The position numbers and the translations under genes are program-made. Shown here piece by piece: positions 46,701-58,700 of a stretch of DNA of 64,000 nucleotides. This stretch comes from Cyprinodon diabolis (taxonomy: Eukaryota > Chordata > Actinopteri > Cyprinodontiformes > Cyprinodontidae), in the NCBI GenBank assembly GCA_030533445.1, contig CM060065.1, forward strand, positions 52,431,964 to 52,495,963, written 5' to 3'. A model generated the notes under the pieces. It was not told where the DNA came from and did no database searches. It saw only the letters and a list, made by a program, of their open reading frames with translations. Numbering within the stretch: the stretch's first letter is position 1; every line of letters starts with the position of its first letter.

Positions 46701-49700
46701 AAAAGCTGCTGATATGGAGCAAATTTAAACTTTTTATGGAGGGAATTTTATTCCATTATTATTGGAAGCAAAGGGCACCTTTTTTTAAAAGAAAAAAACT
46801 AACAAAAATGTTTTATAAACAAAATGTACAAAAAAAATCGAACTACAAATTAAACTTTGAAAAGTTTTCAATACAAAACTAAATTTTAAGATCAACTTTA
46901 AAAAAAATCTAATTTTATTTTTCAAACTTAAAGGAATAGTACACCCAAAACATGATTAGCCTTCATTTTCTACTCACCCCCATGCTGAACAACACTCTGG
47001 AGTACTTTTTTGATATCTCAAATGCATCTGGAGATCTGGGAGGCTTCTTGCTGTCTGCTGACATTCAAATAATGGAGGTCTATGGCGCCCGAGGCAGAAA
47101 GGTCCATAAAAGTCCACAAAAAACGTGTCAATATTCCTCCATACTGCTCGTCCAATGTATTCCAAGTGTCCTGAGTGGGTAGCGTCCATAATTTACTCGA
47201 CACGAAGTCATTTAGAATGTTTTTAGAGCATAAACAGTAGTGTATAGGATTTCCTAAAAGCGCGTTCACGAGTCTACGGAAACCGCGGCAGACCAAACCA
47301 GATGAAAGTGCGCATTCAGCTCGGCAAAGAACTCATGCTCTTCCTCAACACTGAAGTCCTCAGACATTTTTCTTTCGTTGTTTCTTTCTTTGCACAGGTA
47401 AACAGCACATTTCTTCTTCTACGCTTGCATTATCAAGAGCAGACGCTGAATGCGCACTTTCATCTGGAATACATTGGACGAGCAGTATGGAGGAATATTG
47501 ACACGTTTTTTGTGGACTTTTATGGACCTTTCTGCCTCGGGCGCCATAGACCTCCATTATTTGTGTTGGATTAATTGTACATAAGTTATTCTACTTTAAT
47601 CATATTATATACATTTGTTATTTCTATCTTACTTATATTACAAAGAGTGAACTTTGCTTGCTATGATTACTAATGTTTTGCTGTCAGTTTGTGCAGGAGG
47701 ATGTTGATGTAACACAACTGGAGTAAAGCTGTTGAACTTTACTCATTGTAAGTTTGTGCAAGGAAGTTGCTGGGGTCAAATCTGGGTTAATGTTGTGAAA
47801 CAAGGAGAGCTGCGCAGAGTTGCACACACCGCAGAGTTGCACATCGGATGTGGAGAGAAGATTTCCTTATCTTATGATGATTGTTCGAAACTTCTGGTTT
47901 AAACTGGCTTCTGTTGACCCCCTTCCCCTTAGAGGTTGAAACCACATTGTAACCAGGGCGTTCCAAATAAAAAGCTTGGAGAGCAGAGACTGCTTCAGAG
48001 TGGGTTGGAGATTGTAACTGAATGCAGTCTCTGATCCCCTCTCCTTGCAAGTAAATTATACTCAATTCTCTGTGTCTTTCTTTGTGCAGGTTGCTGAATA
48101 AGGTGTTTGGTGTTTAAACCTAACATTTAAATGGTCCTTCGAGCCGGATTGCAAGATACCCGACGACCCCCAGCAGGTGAGTGAGATCCAGACAAGTCTG
48201 CGGCCGCAGCAAACAGACCCTTTACGGGACTGGTCTCTCCCTTACAAGCTGGGGTCCGACGGTTGAAGCATTTCGAGGACGCAGAGAATTGTGAGTAGTT
48301 TTTCTCTTTAATAAGGAGTGAGTGAGAACCGTGAGAGAAAAACAGCAAACAGTTTAAACCTCGTGAAGGACGGCGGTGTCCTCTATTTTTAATAGTTAAA
48401 TTCCGCGTGGGGTAACGAGGTCCCCCTGTTGTACTAAAACCCTGACAATTCTAGACTCTATCAGGTAAAACAGAAATTTTAAAACAGTTAAAGTCCGCGG
48501 GAGGACAGACTCCCCTAGTTTTAAACTAGTTAAATTCTGTATAGGATGGCGGCGTCCTCTGTGTTTAAAATAAAGAAAACGGGAATAAAGTAAAAGTTAA
48601 CTGCGCAGTGTGTGTGTGTGTGTGTGTGTTTGTGTGTGAAAGGAAATATAGATATCACTAGATATCTGTATTTCATACCAAAAAGACAAGGGTTAAATGG
48701 TGAGCTTTTGTGGATGTTTGTAGACAAGAAAACTCCACCTGCAAGGGTTGAAGTGAGTTTTACCACAAAGGTAGTTGATCACCATCTTGTCTGAAGCCCC
48801 AGTGTTTAGAACACGACAGGTGTTGAAAACCCACTGGGCCCAAATTTAGTTTAAAAATGGGAAAGGGCAAAGTAAACCATAAAAAAAATTATTGGAGGAA
48901 CTCCAGTGTAAGGACTGGAAAGTAGTTGAAAATGATGACCCGGCGGCGGTAGAGCCGTTGTGTTACTGGATAAAAAAATATGGTTTTAATGGTAAATTGA
49001 GCACCACAAACATAAAGGAATTGCAACAAAAAATAAAAAAAAAACAAAAGGCAAAAATAAAGACACCCTGATGGCCAAAGAAGGTTTTAGTCAAACAATG
49101 GTGTGGATGAAGTTAGCAGGACAGAGAGAAAAGGGAGGAGAGACAGAGAAAAGAGAAAGAAAAAGAACGTGAAGAGAAGGAAAAAGAGAAAGAAAAGTCA
49201 GTTATCTTTCATAGGAAGGAAGACAATGAGTATGTGGGGCCTTATTCCAATCTTATGCATCAAATCCAGAATCTTCCACAAGCAGGACAGGCTGGGGGAG
49301 CTGTAGCCGGCCCCTCAGCCCCACTTCCCCCAGAAGAACCACCCAAATACACCGCCCTGCAACAGGTTGACTCTTCACCTGTGATTTCATCACAGGCCTT
49401 TGACAAACCACTTACTAGATCACGTGGGTACAGACTTGAATGGACAAAGGATTTGGTGTCAGGAATTGGTAATGTACTGTCCCCACAAACCCCTAAAACA
49501 CTTATTAGACAAAAAACAGATGAGGAGTGCATACTCCAAATGGAAAACCTTAGGAGGTCTTACCATTTAAATGGAGTTGAGGTTCAGCAGGTCTGGATGT
49601 GCCAATTAGGGCCAGAATGGCACCACGTGAAAGGCGATTTTATACCAACCACAGGTGTCGATCCTCCAGTTCCTTACCCCCCAGATTCTGACGATCTGAC

Positions 49701-52700
49701 CACAGCAGTTGAGCGTCTGATTGCTCGTATCAGAATCAGATACCACAGAAGAGCAAATTACACAGAAATAGGAAGATGTAAGCAGAGATCCGACGAACCC
49801 TTTGATGAATACAGGGTGAGAATGGAGAAGATATTCAGAGCACATAGTGGACTTCCTTATGCAGACAATGAAGACGGGCCATTTAAACAACAACTAAAAA
49901 ATGCGCTCCATGCGGGGTCTCTGCCAGAAATTAAGGGATGGGTCGATCGTCACCACATAGAAATGAGTGGGGGAACACTCCAAAATTATATAAATCACGC
50001 CCTGCATGCCGAGAAAGTGAAGAAAGCAAAAAGAATAAGAACAAAGAATCCACCATGTTTTATCAGGAGGAGGAGGAGACTGTGTTTTATCAGCAGTCCA
50101 GAGGTAGAGGCCGAGGCAGAGGCTGAGGCCGTGGAAGGGGAACAGGCTTTGGATCACGCTCAACCGATAAATCCAGAGCGTGTTGGTCATGTGAAAAAGA
50201 AGGCCACATGGCTAGAGACTGTCGAAGTAACCCAAAAAGAAAAAATGCAGGGAGCTCAGCATGACTAGATGAGCAACCATTCTCTATTGAAGAAATAGAA
50301 GATGAAAACATGGATTTATTAAACTTGAGGATTTGATTTTTGAAGAAAAATATAGAAATAGTTCTGATGGTCCAGGGCATTCCTGTTAAATTTTGTGTGA
50401 TACAGGAGCCTGCAGAACCACAATAAAAGAACCCATACCCCACGCACCTCTAAGTTCAAATTATGCAGGAATAACTGCACCGTTAAAGCTTTTTATGTAT
50501 AAAGAGGAACTGAAAATGTCAGATAAACTAAAACGAAGCAGAAACGGCCTTCTGCAACATTAAGCAGGCTATGGTGAGCAGCTGCACGTTGGCCCTGTCA
50601 GACTATGAGAAAAAGTTTGTACAAATGGTGGACTGCAAAGGTCATTTTATGACCTCAGTCTTAACTCAAATGCATGGAAATAAATTAAGACCAGTAGCAT
50701 ACTATTCTACTAAATTAGATGATGTAGCATGTGCACTTCCACATTGTGTGCGAGCAGTGATAGCTGCTTCATTAGCAGTAACGTCCAGTGCTGACATAGT
50801 ATTATTCCATCCACTGACATTAAAAGTTCCTCACTCGGTGTCTGCTCTGCTTTTACAAACAAAAATGACTTTTCTATCCCCAGCCAGACACCTCTCATGC
50901 ATGTCTATACTCCTGTCACAGCCGCATTTAAAAATAGAACGCTGCACGGTGCTGAACCCAGCAACACTTATCCCCACACCAGATGATGGGGAATCCCATG
51001 ATTGTGAGGCTCTGGCTGAACAAACTGCTAAAAGTAAGCCAGATTTAAAAGACACTCCTTTGTCAGAAGGAGAAACATTATTTGTTGATGGATCCTCTAA
51101 AAAAGATGAAAAAGGGAAAACGAGAACTGGTTATGCTGTAGTGGCACATACCGCTGTGCTAAAAGCGGAAGCCTTACCACAACATTACTCTGCACAAGCA
51201 GCAGAACTGATTGCTCTTACTGAAGCATGCAAACTTATGAAAGACAAAAAAGTAACTATCTGGACAGATTGGTAAACTAAACATATACAACCTATGGTTT
51301 TAATGTTTATTCAAAAAATTTTTGTAGAGCATGCTTAATATGTGCAAAGTACAATGCTCAGGGGAACCTAAGGCCTAAAAGAGGACAATTCCCAAAACCA
51401 AACTACCCCTTTCAACACATACATATGGATTTTATTGAACTAAATCCAAGCGAATGTAAAAATTCTGTTTAGTTATAATAGATTTGTTTTTTAAATGGAT
51501 TGAACTATTTCCAATAAAAAACCCTGATGCCCTTACAGTAGCTAAAGCATTATGCAAAGACATAATCCCTCGTTACGGGATTCCAGAGAAAATTTATAGT
51601 GATAATGGCACACATTTTGTAAATCAGATAATAACCAAAATAGGACAAGCCTTTCACATAGATTTAAAAAACCACTGTGCTTACCATCCACAAAGCGCAG
51701 GCCTAGTGGAAAGAACGAACGGATTTGTTGAAAACCGACTTAGGAAATGTATGGAAGAAACGGGAAGATCATGGACTCAATGTTTGGACTTAGTTAAACT
51801 ATACATAAACATTACAAGCACGACTGGGTTGACCCCTTATGAAACAATATTTGGCAGACCATATAGACTTCCCTATTTTCATAATAGCTGGGAAACAGAT
51901 GATGAAAGTACTCTAGCAGACTACATGAGAAAGATGCTGGAGCAACAAAAGCAACAGCTGAACTAAACTGACAGTGTCCCACCCTCTGTGTCTCCACATG
52001 AAAACCAATTAGTTGAACCAGGTGATTGGGTCCTTATTAAGAGCATAAAGAAGAAACATTGGTATTCACCTAAGTGGGAAGGACCCTATCAGGTTTTGTT
52101 GACCACTCCAACTGCATTGAAAATAGCTGAAAGAAGCACATGGATCCACTTGTCACACTGTAAAAAGGTGATAGATAGATCAGATGATTAATGGATAAAA
52201 TCACTCTCCTAATTATTCTGTAGAACCTTACTATAGTGTTTAGCATTCTAGTAATCCTACTGTGGTACCTGTTATAGAATACACATTTGGTCTCCTTCAC
52301 CGACCTTCAGAGGAAGTCCATCGTACAAAGGGGGTTGTATTTTTAGTATACAACCGTCTCAAACTGGTGAAGATTGTCCACAACTCTGCCGAAAGGTCAT
52401 AGGAAGTAGACCATTGTGTAAAAAGATTACCCATAGGAAACTTTTTGAAGTTTGAACCTAGATAATGTTGCGACTACTCATATTAGTTTTGTCTTTAGCT
52501 CTCACTCAGGGCAAGGATTCTTGTTGCCCTCATGATCCAGCTATTTGTAAAAGGGACGTCTATCTCTGCTATAACTCTACTAGACTAATCAGTGTAGTGA
52601 CTATTCCTTTTCAAACATTCTCGCAAAGATTCAAAATTGACCCAGGAGTCTAGCAAGGTTATGATTTCTACCTATATCCCCGTGTAGTTCAAAGAACTCA

Positions 52701-55700
52701 AAAGAGTTGGGGAGACGTTTTTAGAACCACTGGACAGTGGAAGAAAGGATCATATGGATGGACATCTTTAGCTAAGAAATGGATGAGTAGAATATCAGGG
52801 TTCACTGTTAACCATGACTCCAAAGTTTTCACCATGACGATAAACTCCACAGCAGAACCCCTTGAGAAGGAAGGCTGTTCTTCCTCATTTATATGTGCAC
52901 GGTCTGCTGGAACCGATCCATGTTGGACATTGTATTTGTGCCCTGCAAATATTACACAAGAAGGAGATGAGATACAAGGGATTCTTACTTCTGCTCAAGG
53001 TGAACAGATAAAAATTCAAAATATTAATGGACCGCTTAAAACAGATGACAGATTGTTTGACAGACTTCCATACAACACCACTGGATTGTGTGCTGCGGTC
53101 ACTTTGATTTTACCTGTTTCTATTACATCACTCACAATGGATGAATTGTTAACGACTATAAACAGCATTTTACCTCACATAGGGCATACTAGAAGGAAGA
53201 GGGCATCTGAAAACGCATGGAGTGGAGATGACCCTACTTATATTGACAGCATTGGGGTACCCAGAGGTGTTCCAGATGAGTATAAACTAGTGAATCAAGT
53301 TACTGCAGGATTTGAATCTATCTTATGCTGGTGGTGCACTATAAACAAAAATATAGACAGAATAAATTACATCCACTATAATGTCCAGAGGCTGGGAAAT
53401 AAAACAGAACAAGGCTTCTCCGCTGTTCATGAACAATTGTCAGCTACCTCTCTGATGGCTTTCCAGAACCGTATTGCTGTTGACATGTTGTTAGCTGAAA
53501 AAGGTGGTGTGTGCTCTATTTTTGGAGATCAGTGTTGCACCTTTATTCCCAACAACACCGCTGCTGATGGCAGCCTCACAAAGGCCCTTGAAGGCCTTCG
53601 GTCTCTTAACAGCAAAATGAAAGACCATTCTGGAGTTGACACAAAATTGTGGGACGGATTTGGAGACATTTTTGGTAAATACAAACAATTGGTAGTTTCT
53701 ATTTTAATGTCTATAGCTGTATTTGCCGCCATCCTGACCTTATGTGGATGTTGTTGTATTCCATGTATTAGAGCGCTGCTAAATAGACTAATTACCACAG
53801 CAATACAACCCATGAAAACAGAAATGTATGCCCTCATGTCCACTGAGGAACACCCATCGGATGATGCAGACAGTGAAGAGGATGAAACCTCTTTACACTT
53901 TCCTGGTCTTTATCCTAATCCCAACGACAATAACCCACCAGCTTAAAGTACCTTTGAGCGTACCCTTTACAGCTAAAAATGATTTCATAGTTGAAAATCT
54001 TGAAAAGAAGTAACTATTGAATGATAAAATAAATAGCTTAAAGTGAATAAACAGGAGGGAAATGTTGGATTAATTGTACATAAGTTATTCTACTTTAATC
54101 ATATTATATACATTTGTTATTTCTATCTTACTTATATTACAAAGAGTGAACTTTGCTTGCTATGATTACTAATGTTTTGCTGTCAGTTTGTGCAGGAGGA
54201 TGTTGATGTAACACAACTGGAGTAAAGCTGTTGAACTTTACTCATTGTAAGTTTGTGCAAGGAAGTTGCTGGGGTCAAATCTGGGTTAATGTTGTGAAAC
54301 AAGGAGAGCTGCGCAGAGTTGCACACACCGCAGAGTTGCACATCGGATGTGGAGAGAAGATTTCCTTATCTTATGATGATTGTTCGAAACTTCTGGTTTA
54401 AACTGGCTTCTGTTGACCCCCTTCCCCTTAGAGGTTGAAACCACATTGTAACCAGGGCGTTCCAAATAAAAAGCTTGGAGAGCAGAGACTGCTTCAGAGT
54501 GGGTTGGAGATTGTAACTGAATGCAGTCTCTGATCCCCTCTCCTTGCAAGTAAATTATACTCAATTCTCTGTGTCTTTCTTTGTGCAGGTTGCTGAATAA
54601 GGTGTTTGGTGTTTAAACCTAACATTTAAATGGTCCTTCGAGCCGGATTGCAAGATACCCGACGACCCCCAGCAGGTGAGTGAGATCCAGACAAGTCTGC
54701 GGCCGCAGCAAACAGACCCTTTACGGGACTGGTCTCTCCCTTACAAGCTGGGGTCCGACGGTTGAAGCATTTCGAGGACGCAGAGAATTGTGAGTAGTTT
54801 TTCTCTTTAATAAGGAGTGAGTGAGAACCGTGAGAGAAAAACAGCAAACAGTTTAAACCTCGTGAAGGACGGCGGTGTCCTCTATTTTTAATAGTTAAAT
54901 TCCGCGTGGGGTAACGAGGTCCCCCTGTTGTACTAAAACCCTGACAATTCTAGACTCTATCAGGTAAAACAGAAATTTTAAAACAGTTAAAGTCCGCGGG
55001 AGGACAGACTCCCCTAGTTTTAAACTAGTTAAATTCTGTATAGGATGGCGGCGTCCTCTGTGTTTAAAATAAAGAAAACGGGAATAAAGTAAAAGTTAAC
55101 TGCGCAGTGTGTGTGTGTGTGTGTGTGTTTGTGTGTGAAAGGAAATATAGATATCACTAGATATCTGTATTTCATACCAAAAAGACAAGGGTTAAATGGT
55201 GAGCTTTTGTGGATGTTTGTAGACAAGAAAACTCCACCTGCAAGGGTTGAAGTGAGTTTTACCACAAAGGTAGTTGATCACCATCTTGTCTGAAGCCCCA
55301 GTGTTTAGAACACGACAGGTGTTGAAAACCCACTGGGCCCAAATTTAGTTTAAAAATGGGAAAGGGCAAAGTAAACCATAAAAAAAATTATTGGAGGAAC
55401 TCCAGTGTAAGGACTGGAAAGTAGTTGAAAATGATGACCCGGCGGCGGTAGAGCCGTTGTGTTACTGGATAAAAAAATATGGTTTTAATGGTAAATTGAG
55501 CACCACAAACATAAAGGAATTGCAACAAAAAATAAAAAAAAAACAAAAGGCAAAAATAAAGACACCCTGATGGCCAAAGAAGGTTTTAGTCAAACAATGG
55601 TGTGGATGAAGTTAGCAGGACAGAGAGAAAAGGGAGGAGAGACAGAGAAAAGAGAAAGAAAAAGAACGTGAAGAGAAGGAAAAAGAGAAAGAAAAGTCAG

Positions 55701-58700
55701 TTATCTTTCATAGGAAGGAAGACAATGAGTATGTGGGGCCTTATTCCAATCTTATGCATCAAATCCAGAATCTTCCACAAGCAGGACAGGCTGGGGGAGC
55801 TGTAGCCGGCCCCTCAGCCCCACTTCCCCCAGAAGAACCACCCAAATACACCGCCCTGCAACAGGTTGACTCTTCACCTGTGATTTCATCACAGGCCTTT
55901 GACAAACCACTTACTAGATCACGTGGGTACAGACTTGAATGGACAAAGGATTTGGTGTCAGGAATTGGTAATGTACTGTCCCCACAAACCCCTAAAACAC
56001 TTATTAGACAAAAAACAGATGAGGAGTGCATACTCCAAATGGAAAACCTTAGGAGGTCTTACCATTTAAATGGAGTTGAGGTTCAGCAGGTCTGGATGTG
56101 CCAATTAGGGCCAGAATGGCACCACGTGAAAGGCGATTTTATACCAACCACAGGTGTCGATCCTCCAGTTCCTTACCCCCCAGATTCTGACGATCTGACC
56201 ACAGCAGTTGAGCGTCTGATTGCTCGTATCAGAATCAGATACCACAGAAGAGCAAATTACACAGAAATAGGAAGATGTAAGCAGAGATCCGACGAACCCT
56301 TTGATGAATACAGGGTGAGAATGGAGAAGATATTCAGAGCACATAGTGGACTTCCTTATGCAGACAATGAAGACGGGCCATTTAAACAACAACTAAAAAA
56401 TGCGCTCCATGCGGGGTCTCTGCCAGAAATTAAGGGATGGGTCGATCGTCACCACATAGAAATGAGTGGGGGAACACTCCAAAATTATATAAATCACGCC
56501 CTGCATGCCGAGAAAGTGAAGAAAGCAAAAAGAATAAGAACAAAGAATCCACCATGTTTTATCAGGAGGAGGAGGAGACTGTGTTTTATCAGCAGTCCAG
56601 AGGTAGAGGCCGAGGCAGAGGCTGAGGCCGTGGAAGGGGAACAGGCTTTGGATCACGCTCAACCGATAAATCCAGAGCGTGTTGGTCATGTGAAAAAGAA
56701 GGCCACATGGCTAGAGACTGTCGAAGTAACCCAAAAAGAAAAAATGCAGGGAGCTCAGCATGACTAGATGAGCAACCATTCTCTATTGAAGAAATAGAAG
56801 ATGAAAACATGGATTTATTAAACTTGAGGATTTGATTTTTGAAGAAAAATATAGAAATAGTTCTGATGGTCCAGGGCATTCCTGTTAAATTTTGTGTGAT
56901 ACAGGAGCCTGCAGAACCACAATAAAAGAACCCATACCCCACGCACCTCTAAGTTCAAATTATGCAGGAATAACTGCACCGTTAAAGCTTTTTATGTATA
57001 AAGAGGAACTGAAAATGTCAGATAAACTAAAACGAAGCAGAAACGGCCTTCTGCAACATTAAGCAGGCTATGGTGAGCAGCTGCACGTTGGCCCTGTCAG
57101 ACTATGAGAAAAAGTTTGTACAAATGGTGGACTGCAAAGGTCATTTTATGACCTCAGTCTTAACTCAAATGCATGGAAATAAATTAAGACCAGTAGCATA
57201 CTATTCTACTAAATTAGATGATGTAGCATGTGCACTTCCACATTGTGTGCGAGCAGTGATAGCTGCTTCATTAGCAGTAACGTCCAGTGCTGACATAGTA
57301 TTATTCCATCCACTGACATTAAAAGTTCCTCACTCGGTGTCTGCTCTGCTTTTACAAACAAAAATGACTTTTCTATCCCCAGCCAGACACCTCTCATGCA
57401 TGTCTATACTCCTGTCACAGCCGCATTTAAAAATAGAACGCTGCACGGTGCTGAACCCAGCAACACTTATCCCCACACCAGATGATGGGGAATCCCATGA
57501 TTGTGAGGCTCTGGCTGAACAAACTGCTAAAAGTAAGCCAGATTTAAAAGACACTCCTTTGTCAGAAGGAGAAACATTATTTGTTGATGGATCCTCTAAA
57601 AAAGATGAAAAAGGGAAAACGAGAACTGGTTATGCTGTAGTGGCACATACCGCTGTGCTAAAAGCGGAAGCCTTACCACAACATTACTCTGCACAAGCAG
57701 CAGAACTGATTGCTCTTACTGAAACGTGCAAACTTATGAAAGACAAAAAAGTAACTATCTGGACAGATTGGTAAACTAAACATATACAACCTATGGTTTT
57801 AATGTTTATTCAAAAAATTTTTGTAGAGCATGCTTAATATGTGCAAAGTACAATGCTCAGGGGAACCTAAGGCCTAAAAGAGGACAATTCCCAAAACCAA
57901 ACTACCCCTTTCAACACATACATATGGATTTTATTGAACTAAATCCAAGCGAATGTAAAAATTCTGTTTAGTTATAATAGATTTGTTTTTTAAATGGATT
58001 GAACTATTTCCAATAAAAAACCCTGATGCCCTTACAGTAGCTAAAGCATTATGCAAAGACATAATCCCTCGTTACGGGATTCCAGAGAAAATTTATAGTG
58101 ATAATGGCACACATTTTGTAAATCAGATAATAACCAAAATAGGACAAGCCTTTCACATAGATTTAAAAAACCACTGTGCTTACCATCCACAAAGCGCAGG
58201 CCTAGTGGAAAGAACGAACGGATTTGTTGAAAACCGACTTAGGAAATGTATGGAAGAAACGGGAAGATCATGGACTCAATGTTTGGACTTAGTTAAACTA
58301 TACATAAACATTACAAGCACGACTGGGTTGACCCCTTATGAAACAATATTTGGCAGACCATATAGACTTCCCTATTTTCATAATAGCTGGGAAACAGATG
58401 ATGAAAGTACTCTAGCAGACTACATGAGAAAGATGCTGGAGCAACAAAAGCAACAGCTGAACTAAACTGACAGTGTCCCACCCTCTGTGTCTCCACATGA
58501 AAACCAATTAGTTGAACCAGGTGATTGGGTCCTTATTAAGAGCATAAAGAAGAAACATTGGTATTCACCTAAGTGGGAAGGACCCTATCAGGTTTTGTTG
58601 ACCACTCCAACTGCATTGAAAATAGCTGAAAGAAGCACATGGATCCACTTGTCACACTGTAAAAAGGTGATAGATAGATCAGATGATTAATGGATAAAAT

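Noticed and set aside
48601..48640. Functional Z-DNA or regulatory element at the TG repeat
   Set aside because: A TG run in a retroviral leader is visible, but nothing in the sequence supports a specific role.
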